Below, piece by piece: positions 1 to 10,837 of a stretch of DNA of 64,000 nucleotides. Origin of the DNA: Metallyticus violacea. Lineage: Eukaryota; Arthropoda; Insecta; Mantodea; Metallyticidae. Position numbers and translations under genes: made by a program. The notes beneath the pieces are model-generated. The model saw only the letters and a list, made by a program, of their open reading frames with translations. It ran no database searches and was not told where the DNA came from. Where the stretch lies: assembly GCA_030762175.1 (NCBI GenBank), contig CM060831.1:72707501-72771500 (forward strand), in the 5' to 3' direction. Position 1 is the first letter of the stretch; each line of letters opens with the position of its first letter.

Positions 1-146
1 TGCAAAATGGGCATAAACAACATCCATCACTTCTTCGTCACACTTAAATTTCCTTCCTCGAAGGTCCTTCTTGAGGTTCGAGAAGATGAAATAGTCTCTG
101 GGAGCTAGATCTGGGCTGTAGGATGGATGGTCGATCTCCTTGAATC
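1..146 (-). pseudogene. mariner-type transposase fragment, third-Asp region (runs off the left edge)
   Basis: Read on the minus strand, this stretch encodes the part of a mariner transposase around the third catalytic aspartate. The motif HPSYSPDLAPRDYFIF is followed by a basic helix resembling LKKDLRGRKF and then an acidic DEEV segment. The same region is encoded at about 60460-60605, on the same strand and with closely similar nucleotides, so the two belong to one family. Mariner transposases cut and paste DNA at TA sites using a D,D,D triad; only this terminal part is present. The copy is cut by the window edge on one side. On the other side it stops at about 140-147, where an oppositely oriented mariner fragment begins. 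It is a dead remnant. Confidence 0.8.
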
Positions 147-620
147 TACAGCGTCTACTTTCTGGGATACCAAGGGCGTACTGCTATTTGATCACCTTCT
201 CACTGGAATACCTACCACTGGAGCATTACATACTAACATTTTGGAACTACTGAAGAAAAAAGTACTTGAGAAAAGGCCGAATTTGTCTCGCCCTCACACG
301 CATCGTTATAATAGCAAAAATTCAAGAAATGGAGTATGATTTGCTGTCACATTCGCCTTATTCCCTATTTGACTTTCATCTGTTCCCTAAATTCCTCAGA
401 GGAAAAACATTTTCGTACGATGAAGGGTTTAAATCATCAGTTGAGGCATGTTTTGCAAGCCTGGATGAATCCAACTTTCCTGACGGGACAAAGGCGTAAG
501 AGCAGTGCTGGGCAAAGTCAAGGGAGACTATGTGAAAAATGAAAATAATTTCAAAAAACTATGCCGCCATTATGAATTTATTCCGAGGAATTTTCAATTT
601 ACTCCAGTTGCATTTATAAT
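147..620 (+). pseudogene. mariner-type transposase, C-terminal half, three-frame pseudogene
   Basis: The plus strand carries the C-terminal half of a second mariner transposase, broken over three frames. The first piece (147-330) starts with FWDTKGVLLFDHL, typical of the strand after the first catalytic Asp. The second (about 300-499) contains a damaged third-Asp motif (HSPYSLFDFHLFPKF) and the following helix. The third (about 490-619) ends in GDYVKNENNF and a final aromatic-rich tail close to the family's usual C terminus. The HDNAP-type second-Asp motif is unrecognisable because of a frameshift near 290-320. There are no N-terminal helix-turn-helix domains. It abuts a minus-strand mariner fragment of a different subfamily. 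Clearly non-functional. Confidence 0.78.
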
Positions 621-1640
621 GTTTTTTTTTTAATTTCTGTAAATTCACTTTATGTTATGTTATTCCTAGTTAAAAAATCAAACTTTTGCGTAAACTTAGT
701 TAAAACTTGCAAATGTATGAAATGTCTAGTGTTAAATAGGAATTCAACAGGTCTTCAGCCTAACATGTGGATGTTCTTACTATCTGAGCTACCGTGCTCA
801 GCTCCGATCACAGCTTGCGAATCTTCCCCACCCGAGTCTAATATACCCTGGAGAACTGTAAGTTATCTCATTGCAGATATCAGGTGACTGGAAACCTTCG
901 AGTTATGTTCCAGGCTTCATAGATAGCCGCATTATTATGGCTGATTTATATAAAATGTGATTTTTATGTTAGGTTAAGATTTGCATTCGGACATTTTTGG
1001 CACCCTCGGTATAAATATAAATATTAAACATTGGAAATATAAATAAAGTTACTTTACTTGCATGGAGGAGAATTGCAAAATAATGCAAATTTTACACTCA
1101 TCAAGTCCGCTAAGTTAATATTTCTTCTCCTTGTTTGAGTCAAATAGAGCACTTTCGGGGTTGAAATTGTACCTTGCTCCCCGTCAATTACAGAGTAATT
1201 GAAATAATTCATATTTGCAGTTTTAGAATCAGCAACTAAGCAATTATGTGCAATATGTTGTGCATTTTCTTTTAGTCGAGGAACTTGAATGACATAGCTC
1301 CTATATGCAGAATTAATATTGTAATTAAATGCGTTTATAAAGTGTAATTTTTTGTAATATTTAAGAGATGACACATAGTATACCAAGGGAAGGAAAAATT
1401 AACGTCTTTCTCCGACACAGAAAGACCTGGCAAAAGTCAGACAATGCAAGGTAATCCCTTCTGGTATGGAGCTAGGTTTGAAAATGCCCCCACCTCAAGG
1501 CATAAACCGGCCTGTTTGGTGACAAAGTTGCACGTATCCGAGTAAAAGAATCGTTGACAGTAACGTATGAAATCTGTTAAATTCATCTTCTTGACGGATA
1601 GCGAAGCATTTGGTTTGAACAAAATTTTCCAGCGAATAGA
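621..1640. other. AT-rich stretch, nothing recognised
   Basis: Low-complexity AT-rich DNA with short T tracts. A 110-codon minus-strand reading frame at 1054-1386 has no recognisable motif and looks like chance. The sequence becomes more GC-rich after about 1430. Confidence 0.5.
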
Positions 1641-2060
1641 AATGAAATTCAGTGAGGCAAGCACTGGCCTATGAGTGACGTTAACACAAAATTGGCGGGA
1701 GTGTTTCGCGCCATTGACCATGAATAGCATCATTTTGTGTTGTATATAAAAGGGACAGATTTTGCCCAAAAGGGGCAGTCTCAGAATTTTCCGGGCCCAG
1801 ATGCGTGTGGCTGCCATCGCCCGGAGATCAGCGGAAGAGCGGCCTTAGTACCAAGTACTCGATCTGGCAACGAAGCTTGAGTGCCAGTTGCCACTTTAAC
1901 TGCCGATAAATCATTGAGATGGTTTAAGAATTCAGTTAAATTAACAGTTTCGTCGCACTCGGCACCATTTAGTCCACCCAATAAACTTACGTTTGCCAAG
2001 AATATTTATGTTAGGAGAATAAACTATATCAACAAGTAAACAACGAAGCGTTATTTATAG
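1640..2060 (+). repeat. possible solo LTR-like segment
   Basis: A GC-richer block carries a TATA-like box (TATATAAA, 1743-1750) about 35 bases before a CAGTC start-like site. Polyadenylation-like AATAAA hexamers follow near 1980 and 2018. This order (promoter, then poly(A) signals within 300 bases) is typical of retrotransposon LTRs. No clear TG...CA ends, target duplication or primer-binding site could be fixed. Two minus-strand reading frames of 126 and 72 codons cover the same stretch but show no known domain. A unique promoter-like region is equally possible. Confidence 0.25.
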
Positions 2061-2088
2061 ATCCCTTTTGCGTCGGAATCCCGCCTCA

Positions 2089-2102
2089 GCCCGGCTAGCT
2101 CA
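2089..2102 (+). other. 14-base match to the 5' end of tRNA-Lys
   Basis: GCCCGGCTAGCTCA equals the first 14 bases of animal tRNA-Lys, including the A-box core. No D-loop completion, anticodon arm or B box follows, so this is not a tRNA gene. It may be a scrap of a tRNA-Lys-derived SINE or chance. Confidence 0.25.
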
Positions 2103-2249
2103 CAGTTGCCAAAATCCAGCGAAACGCCCTCATTGAAGAGTGGGGATGGTCTGCAGCAGCTGTGGCGAAACCTGCGATCAGCGGGCATAAATTAGTTACC
2201 GCAGCAACCATACAACCCAATGCCCATTCCGCTACCCACATTTACTCTT

Positions 2250-2330
2250 CAAAGTCATGCCTGGAAGTCCGATCACGGATCTTCGACTTACTGTACCTAT
2301 GTGCTTACCATTTGAGCTATGTACTCTATC
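2250..2330 (-). repeat. degenerate tRNA-like (SINE head) sequence
   Basis: On the minus strand an A-box-like TAGCTCAAATGG (2308-2319) is followed about 35 bases later by a weak B-box-like element (about 2262-2275). This is the spacing of a tRNA-type internal pol III promoter. No SINE body shared with the other families in the window is recognisable. Confidence 0.25.
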
Positions 2331-2718
2331 CGACGACAATGAGCTAGGGAGACGGTAGACAATATAGAAATGAGAAAAGCATCTGCATGGCAAGTCGGAT
2401 CATCGGGGTTCAAGTTTCAGGTTTTATTACCTTAATTCCAGCTTGTAAATTTACCCTTCTTACAGGTAAATTAAGATTTTAATAACAGAAACAGGGTCTT
2501 TGGGAGAGGGTTATATGTTTATGGATTTAAGTATGGATATTTATCACTATTAAGCTTATGCAAGCTTTTGCAACATTGTTTAGAGAGATTGCAAAACGTT
2601 TATTAATGACTGCAATTTTATTTGTTAATTCTAAATTTTTAAGAAAAAAAAAAACATTGCAAAAAAAACATGAATTAATTCTATATGTTTTAAATCATTA
2701 ACAGTGTGCATTTCTCTA

Positions 2719-3001
2719 GATTTTTTTTTTATTTATTTACGGACGCTCTTTAACATCTCAGGTCATCAGCGTCCCATTCAATTCAGGGCATGAAACGGCC
2801 GACAAATTTTGCTCAGAGGCCTGAGGTTCTTTATCCTGCAATAAATGAACGACGCGGGACCCACGGCTTTACTTCTCTTTCGAAGGAAGCCATACTTATG
2901 ATTTTTACATCCGAAAAAATCCATTGACCCTGGCCGGGATCGAACCCGCGATCTTGGGTTTAGGAATCAAGTATGGTTACCACTACACCACCAGGATCGA
3001 C
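2719..3001 (-). repeat. tRNA-derived SINE, family 1, full-length copy
   Basis: On the minus strand a tRNA-like head has an A box (TGGTGTAGTGG) and a B box (GGTTCGATCCC). It is followed by a body of about 200 bases ending in an A-rich tail (the T tract at 2721-2730). The body matches copies at 9276, 10402, 27185, 33625, 49015 and 57165. A short direct repeat TTCTCTA flanks it (2712-2718 and 3002-3008) and fits a target-site duplication. SINEs are pol III transcribed and mobilised by a partner LINE; the partner is not identified here. Confidence 0.9.
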
Positions 3002-3009
3002 TTCTCTAT

Positions 3010-4430
3010 TGTTGCTATAGAAACTTTTTAGTTGTTAATGATAGCAGAAGTAATGGATGGTATTATCATGTAAACGCCCAAGGTTCATGCGACAGTTGAA
3101 AGTTATAATTATTTGTGTGTACCTGTAACTGATCACTTATTATTACTATTATAAACCACTTTCAATTTGGGAGGACTAGCGACCAGGTACTTGAACAATA
3201 TTGTCGCCAAATGGTGTGTAATGCACAATAAGTTTTTAATACAAAATTTCAAAGGTCTAAATTGATCCATAATCCTCAGTTCAGGGTGAAAACAGACCAA
3301 AGAGTGTGATTCATGAGCAGTTGTAGAGAACTGTTCAAATAATTGACAAATTCATTTCCTTGTTCAGCCCTTTAAGTGCACCTACCAGTTACACTGTATT
3401 TATTCCATACGAAGCCAAGGCCTTATATCGCAAGAGTAATATTTCACGAGACTGTACACCATGTACCCGCGTGACGTGTGAAAGCCAGTCATGCTCATGC
3501 AATGGGGAGCGTTCAAGAAATCAATCACAGTCGCTGATGAGGAAACCTGCAGGTAGATAAGAACAATGATAGTCATTTATCACGTGCCGGAATAATTTAG
3601 ATCTAATTTGACGAGCGTTGCATGCTCGGCAGTGGAACAACGCAAGCCTGCTTCCTAGCAAGAATTTAACCGCATACGCAAGTTAAGGAGAATAGTGTTC
3701 AATCATACGCTAGCTCTATGAAAAGCAACTAAATAATAAATTGAAAAATATACTTTATTATATTACTAGATAGTTTTATCAAACTTCTTAGCATCACATC
3801 TTTTCTTATCGATTTAAACGAGAAAATAATTGAAAATATAAAACTTTCTTCCTGCTTACTACTTTACATTTATATTTTCAAGAGCTTGACCATTTTTTTA
3901 AATATAAATCAGGTAATCCTCCTTTCTTAAAGCCTATTTTTATGCCTGTAATATTTCAAGAAGTTTAAGATAATTTATCTTAAAAATAACACTGAACCTC
4001 TTACGTTTGTAAAGTATAATTTCATCGTTATTTCTAACACAGGTTCTGAACAAGTTTTTGTTTTTATTATATTTAATTTATAAATATTATATAATACATA
4101 AACACAGATTTATGATTTATATTTGAGCTATTACTAAAGTACATGTCACACCAGACGTCCATCACAATAAGTTGCCGTGCTATGGTTACACGTGAGATAG
4201 TCACAGCTTGTTATTAAAAAGCAAGAATTGTCTTTGTATTGGTGAAAATGTAAATATATGTATGGAGGAATTAGAAGAATTAAAAAGCAAACATGTTAGG
4301 AGCGGATGAAAATTTCATAAAAGGATATAAAAATGTGTCTGCAGAAAAAAATAATTATTTTTAACAATTTCTGTGATAGAGATTAGTAATTCATTATAAA
4401 ATAAAAACAATATTTTGTGCACGCTACTAC
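3010..4430. other. AT-rich stretch, mostly unrecognised
   Basis: No gene is recognisable. Bases 3073-3105 resemble the far 3' tail of the non-LTR fragment at 23738-23770: both end in ATGCGACAGTTG after a shared CATGTAA. This may be a short 5'-truncated copy. Confidence 0.4.
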
Positions 4431-4435
4431 ATTAC

Positions 4436-4790
4436 TGACCATTAAAACTGCAACACATTGCGAGTGTTCATTATAACCATGTGCAATAATGTCTGTCTTC
4501 TCGATTGGTTGTCTGACGCGTCCGTTGGGATTCTTCACGTCCGAGTGTTCATGCTACCTAGATCCGCTGATCTCATAGTCGTTTCCTATTTCGCATTTCG
4601 TCCAACACGAACACCAATTTCTCGGAATGACATTCCGCACTCTCGGCATGCCACGACTTCTACTGGTATTGCATATTCGTTCCTTCTGAGAAAATGTGGG
4701 ATCGGTTTAACGTGTCTCTTATGGGAGTTACAATTCTATTGGCCATACGGGGAGAACTTCTCCATCGATGAATCCTGCAAATAGCGTGAC
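4436..4790 (-). pseudogene. Tc1-like transposase N-terminal remnant with one element end
   Basis: The minus strand encodes RECGMSFREIGVRVGRNAK at about 4650-4590. This is the first helix-turn-helix of Tc1-family transposases, which binds the terminal repeat. A degraded second DNA-binding segment follows (resembling TTPREDR, about 4530-4500), with stops and frameshifts. Only 60 bases further on, TACTGACCATTAAAACTGCA (from 4435) looks like a Tc1 terminal repeat. The catalytic DDE domain is therefore missing, consistent with an internally deleted non-autonomous copy. No matching 5' end could be placed near 4800. A 108-codon plus-strand frame over the same bases is only its shadow. Confidence 0.55.
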
Positions 4791-4799
4791 CTTGGCCCT

Positions 4800-7150
4800 A
4801 TGGGACGCAGGCCAGAAATAACTGTCTATAATTGCTCATTTAAAGTGTTAAAGTAAAATAATTAATAACAAATTAATAATGCATACAACATAATTGAAGT
4901 GCAGGAAAAACATTACTTGGAAACAGATTTCTTAAAAAGTATTATTAATGTAGCAACAGAATCTGATAAACACATTTATATAATAATTCCCATTAACCTT
5001 TTGAAGAAGGCAGAAGAATTTATTCAGAGTGTACCGAACAGATAACAACACATGTTAATTGCTTATTTGCCAAATAATCTTTTATTTGTTTCGGTTTCAA
5101 TTTGTAATTTTCCTTAATAACTGTTAATATTGCCATGTAAATATAAGAACGGAGTCTGTCAAATATAAACTGAAGGGAAGGGTAATTTAATCTGTTGATC
5201 CAAAGATTATTTTTTTCTTAATGCGTTTTTTGCTGGAGACCTTTTCCACATTAAGTGTTTGAGCACTTTGCTTGAGAGAGTTTTCAGCTCTATTTTTATT
5301 ATGTTAATCGTACCTATTAAGTGCAAATAAGTGTTTACTGTGCAAGCTGGACAAGCTAAAGTTTCCACAATGCATGATCTCTCTTCAATATCAAAATTTG
5401 ATATCTTTGTATGCAGCTAGAGGCCCAAGACTTTTAAAATGGTTTATTTGTTCTATTTCCCAGTTAAAGTTATTAGTTAACTACATTCTTCTTTCGTATT
5501 CAAGCCTCCCAAGCAAGCATTTCCTACCTTTTATTAATTAACAGTTAACTTATTTGAAATAGTACAGTGCGGTTATTTGAGTACGAGCTGGCTAAGCGTG
5601 ACTGACGGAGAAGCACCCACTGGTTAAGATATATAATGGTTGTAGTTAGTTTGACGGAGCCTTTGTCAGCGAATGGTTGTGTTACTAGGTGCATTCATTA
5701 TGTGTAAATTCCATGTTAAATGTTCTGTTAGATATACCATTAGATAATATTGCCTTCTTTAAGAACAACTTTTATTTACGCTACATATGTGAAAATGAAT
5801 TCTTGCAGAGAAGTGATAAGGCAATAAGCAAGATAATGTCCTGGAAATTATGTTCCAGGGAGAGAAACTGGTTGGCTACTTGTTAAAAAGTTACGAGAGA
5901 GAAACAGGACCTCTCAATAAAGAAATGTGAGCTGCATGTTCTTATGAAAGAAAACCTGGATAAAGCCCAGGAATTTACTAAGCAGATGCCAGCAACGTAT
6001 TGCCTTTGAGGGGCACCATTTTCAAAATCTCTTATAGCAAATGTTAGTGTTATTTATTATTGGCTTTAAATACTAAAATAAAAATACTTATATGAACGAC
6101 CATTCATACCCCCCCCCCCTGTTAGCAGCAGCAGCAATTCCCCAGTAAGCAACCACATATATAATACAATAAAACTTAATGTTGCAGTCATTACCAGTTG
6201 TTTTAGAAAGTTCTGTCATTTTCTGTAACTGAACCTTATACCATGGTGAAGCCACTTCTATAAATGATAAAAATAGTATCCAAACATGATTATTGAAGTT
6301 ATTCCATGACAATTTTTCATGTTTGTCCTTAAATATTTATCAGTATATAACGCTATATATTAGTATATTCTGGAATTATAAATATTTATTATACTCTAGA
6401 CCATGTTACTTATAACGAAGTATTTACGCGCTTTAGGCCAGCGCGCTGTTGATGAACAGTGTGTGGACTCCCGTAGCGTCACTCAAACGAGCTAGCACTC
6501 TGTTGCATAAAGCTGACATGTACGTGCAACATGGACACACCCACCCCTCTAATAGCGCTGCCTGACTGAGGCGAATGTATTACGCATGCATTACCCAGCA
6601 GAATGAAAATAACTTCTTTCTTTCATGCGTAGCTCCCTGGCTGCCACAGTATTAAGTCGAACAAAGAAAATATTCCGGAAAACAACACCCGGTGCAAAGT
6701 TCTGAATAACATTTAAACTTACAAATTTAGCATTGGTTGTAAAACAATCGCGGTTTATGCATATCACTGATTAAATACGAAAGTAATATGGAAGTAAATA
6801 TATAAAACATTTATTAGCTCCAGCTATTGATTGGTCTTAAGTATTAAGCAATAGGTTTCCTTAAGCAGTGTTAACTCTAAATTTGATTCTTTACATTGAC
6901 TTATAGCATAATGCTCTTAATATTCTCTCATTATTATATTGAACTGTGAAATATAATTAAAAATAGTAATTTAAATATCAGCATTATTTTGAAATCCATG
7001 TAGCAGTGACTTTAAAAGCAAGAAAATACCATTCTATTCCAAAGTGAGCGGTTTATTTATGTAAATGAAATAGCTATAACATCAGAAATAGCGGGATATT
7101 TTTTTGATTCTTGTCATCAGAGTTTCTTCCATATATGATATATAATCAAG
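4800..7150. other. AT-rich stretch, nothing recognised
   Basis: No gene or repeat family is recognised. A run of 11 C lies at 6109-6119. A locally GC-richer block lies at 6420-6660. Short reading frames (5689-5886 plus, 6088-6312 minus) show no known motif. Confidence 0.5.
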
Positions 7151-7152
7151 TA

Positions 7153-8000
7153 TACAGAGTGATTCACCTAACACGTGCACTGCAAATATTTGTGAAATGA
7201 AAGGTGCTATTGATATATTGCTTTCACAGAATTGAAATTTAGACAAAAGCTCATAATTGCAGTTCATACACGGATATTAATACGTTTATTTCTTGAAAAA
7301 GTTACGTTGTTGTTTTTTCAAATGGAACAAAGCTATTGAAATCAAGAAAATAAAACTGGAGGAAAAGAGAATGTAAATGGTGTTTTTTTTTTCCCCTCCC
7401 AATGTTCGAATGCAGTAGTTTACGAGCTATCCTAGTATGAACATTTTAAATATCTACAGTTGTCTGCTCCAATCTTAGTTACTAGGCTACGATGTTCCTT
7501 TGTTTATTTTTTTATTGGTGCGTATGGCTTTCCTTTCTGAATTTCCACGAAAACAGATGCTACATTTTGTACTTGTGCTTTTACTGTATCATGTGTCAGC
7601 ACCGTCTTAACATTTGCAAAAAATATTTTTCACAGTTATATTTAAAACGCCCTCCAGCTCATTAAAAGTTTTCAGTCTGTCATGCAAAGATTACTGCATG
7701 TGTTATAGTATTTCAGAAGCTGTAATACATCGTTTCATATCTTCTTGTATAGTCGGTATGCCCTTGTAAACAGTGACTTTTAATTTTCCTCACGAGAAAC
7801 GTCTAAAGGGATCAATCTGGTGAGCGGGCAGGCCAATGTATAGCTCTCCTTCGTCCAATCCAACGGTTGTGACACAATCGGTGAAGACAAGCGTGTAAGG
7901 ATATTTTTCGCTCACGAGTTACACTCTCCATGTCGACTTTTTCACCTTAGTAAGTACCATCATCCATCACGGTCTACTTCAAGTACTGAATAGGAAGTCT
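7153..8000 (-). pseudogene. IS630/mariner-superfamily (DUF4817-type) transposase, C-terminal part, with left terminal repeat
   Basis: The minus strand encodes RWIGRRRAIHWPARSPD at about 7890-7830, the signature before the third catalytic acid in DUF4817-type insect transposases. Degraded downstream helices follow to about 7620. Stops interrupt the catalytic loop, so the acidic residue that should follow (LTPLDFFLWG in the family) is lost. At 7153-7168 TACAGAGTGATTCACC resembles the terminal repeat often seen in this group and would be the element's 3' end. The N-terminal half and the other end could not be recognised in 8000-9260. Dead copy. Confidence 0.6.
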
Positions 8001-9264
8001 CAATAAAATAAGTGTACAAAACAAAATGAAAACCAACATACGAATATCATAACCTCATAAATAAGTAGCTAAATGGGGCAGAAAACTATGGATATTTAAA
8101 ATGTTCATTTTACTAAAACTCGCAAAATACTTGCATTAGAATCGTGCAAAAAGCACCATCAACATTCTAGCTTCCTCTAGTTTTATTTTATTGATATCAA
8201 AAGGCATTGTTTCATTTGAAAAATGTATATTTTATTCAAGAAATGCATATTCTAATAACTATTAACATCTGTGCATGGGCTGTACTTATAAGCCGATCTC
8301 TAAGTTTCAATTCTGTAAAAACAGGACATCAATAGTCCCTTCCTTTTCAGAAATATTTGCGTTGCAAGTTTTAGACGATTTACCCGTTATATAAAGCATC
8401 ATTTGGTTGTTCTTTTATTATTCAGAAACATATTCCTAGCTCTGAAACACTGGGCTAAGTCCGGTTACTTTTTGAAGATTGACACGAACCAACTGTCGTT
8501 TCAGTTGCCTTGTGTGAAACCGTCACCATCTTCCAGTACGACTCTTAAAAGCTGTATTCCCACACCAAGAAATCTATGACAAAGTCATTAATATTGGTTA
8601 TATCGAAGTAGTGAATCATCTCTTCTCCCAGTAACAAGAGCTTTGCAAAATTGCAACATTGGATTGGAATGACGGGGGCGGAGGAATATATTCGTCTCCA
8701 GATCGAACATCCCGACGCCACTTAGTCCCCTCTAAGAAATCTGAAAAGTTACTTCCATATCAGTCGCCAGAACAGAAACCTTCCCAAAGCACACAGCACT
8801 AAGTCGCCTAGTCTGATACTATAGATAATGTAGGGACAATTCCAGGAAAGAAAATATTCATTGCAGCATTCGCCTATGTAACCTGGAAAAATTGCTAAAA
8901 TCCAAGGTCAAAGGATTTGAATTCGAGATTTCCTGCATGCGGGTCTCAAGTAATACCGGAAATTACATACTACTAATGTATTGTGTTGAATGTTCCATAA
9001 AGTACTAATTCTTGACTTGTAATTTTGACAGTGAGAGAACACTACCCAGCAATTCAATTCTCTGTCTAGGAGAATGCTGAATCCGTCCCTGCCACTTCGG
9101 TTTACATGACCAAAGCCGTATTTCCTTTCTTAAGCTCAAAGGAAAAATAAAATATACTCTTGATATCCTTTTCATTCTAAAACTATTGCAATCTTAATGG
9201 GTGAATATAAGCTAAAGTGATTATAAATCCTGATTAAGATAATATTTACAATTATTAGTTTTAG
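8001..9264. other. stretch without recognised gene
   Basis: It may contain the unrecognisable N-terminal half of the transposon to its left. A weak B-box-like sequence on the minus strand near 8905-8925 is not supported by an A box. Confidence 0.4.
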
Positions 9265-9275
9265 TGGAGTGTTGT

Positions 9276-9528
9276 TGAGTTCATTGATTTATTTACGGAC
9301 GCTCTGTAACATTTCAGGTCATCAGCGTCCCATTCAACTCAGGACGTGAAATAACCGATAAAATTTGCCTCTTCTTTCAGGCTTGAGGTTCTTTTACATG
9401 CCGTAAATCTACGACATGAAAACCCATGGCTTTATTTCCCTTCCGAAGAAATTCATACTTAGAATTTTTACGTCCGAAAAAATCTATCGATCATGGCCGG
9501 GATTGAACCTGCGAGCTTGGGTTTAGGA
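9276..9528 (-). repeat. SINE family 1, copy truncated within the tRNA head
   Basis: The body matches the other family-1 copies. On the minus strand the copy starts between the two promoter boxes: the B box is present in altered form and the A box is absent. A perfect 11-base direct repeat, TGGAGTGTTGT, flanks it (9265-9275 and 9529-9539). The truncation therefore happened at insertion, not by later deletion. Without an A box it is unlikely to be transcribed from its own promoter. Confidence 0.88.
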
Positions 9529-9539
9529 TGGAGTGTTGT

Positions 9540-10390
9540 AGCATACATGAAAGTAGATAATTATTATTGATCTCAGGTATCTGAAAATGTTCGCAAAGTT
9601 TTGAATTGTTACTGTATATAAATTACTACTGTATATAAATGATGCAAATTTTAATTTATTTTTCATAGGGAACGTTGCTACAATAACAAAGAAATCTGAA
9701 TGACGCTAAATCAATTTATATTGTAAATAAAATGTATATAAATAAATTGTTTGGTAGAATTAATAATGCATACAATTATAACTAATTTTATCTACTTGGC
9801 AGGCTTGTGCGTTACACAAGCACGTTTTCTGCTCTCAGCTTTTAGTTCGCCAAAAAACTCAACTGACGAATTTCCTTCATGTAAGTGAAACGATACTTTT
9901 AATGTGACGCAACTATGACCTCGCTCAAACAATAACCTACTCAAAATGATGAATGCATTTCTCCCGCAATTTCAGACGCAATGGAAGACAGCCGCATACA
10001 TCAGAGCACTTTCTTCGTGTTCATTTCACGTGGCCTTCGATTGCATCGCGATTGTATCTCTTAGCATTAGGCATAGGCCGCCTCCCTTCTCTGGCTCCCT
10101 TTCCGAGTTTCCGCACGCACACACATGCTCCGAGAATGGAGTGTTAATGTAAGGGGACAGGGTGACAGATTTAGGGTTACACACATGCAACGGAAGTCCT
10201 CATGTATGCTTTCCGTAACGAGCAGCGTCGGCGTAGGGTAACTGTTACAGTACGGGTCAAATATTGGTAGATTAAGAAGTCTTTATATTCTCGCCAACCA
10301 TTGCTTTACCACATAACTACTGCTGAGAGCTGGAGAGATGGCTAGCGGCGTATGTGGAGTGAAAATGCTTATTTTTTTTTTTCTGTCAAG
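9540..10390. other. stretch without recognised gene
   Basis: Contains a slightly GC-rich segment at 9900-10260 with two overlapping plus-strand frames of 64 and 68 codons. No conserved motif is visible and neither frame stands out. Confidence 0.4.
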
Positions 10391-10401
10391 CAAAACATTA
10401 C

Positions 10402-10652
10402 TTTGTTGAATGGGTTTATTTATAGACGCTTTTTAACATCTCAGGTCATCAGCGTCCCATTCAATTCAGAGCATGAAACGCGCAATCAATTTTGCCCAGA
10501 GGCCTCTTCTTTCAGGCTTAAGTTTCTTTTACATATCGTAAATGTACGACATGGAACCCAAGGTTTTGCTTCCCTTCCGAAGAGAGCCATACTTACGATT
10601 TTTACTGCCGAAAAAAGCCATCGATCCTGGCTGGAATTGAACGCGATCTTGG
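10402..10652 (-). repeat. SINE family 1, second copy truncated within the tRNA head
   Basis: Same body as the copy at 9276. It starts on the minus strand just upstream of a damaged B box. Flanking direct repeats CAAAACATTAC (10391-10401) and CAAAACGTTAC (10653-10663) differ at one base. The start lies within about 10 bases of the truncation point of the neighbouring copy. The T-rich 5' edge seen in full-length copies is missing. Confidence 0.85.
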
Positions 10653-10837
10653 CAAAACGTTACGCTCTACAACTGTATCATATATTCAAATACTTAAAAT
10701 TTGGTACATTCTCATTGCGTTAACGAGAGCAGAATATTAATATTTGCGTTGTCAGCACATTCCTCTGACTGGCCATCTCCCAAGCTCCCAGCAGTACATA
10801 ACAGCATAATTTAAGCCATATCGTAACAGGTTAACTA

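Noticed and set aside
1437..1999. Two adjoining minus-strand frames of 126 and 72 codons
   Set aside because: No recognisable domain, no conserved motif order, and they run through an LTR-like promoter and poly(A) region on the other strand.
4458..4784. 108-codon plus-strand frame
   Set aside because: It is the antisense shadow of the Tc1-like transposase remnant on the minus strand.
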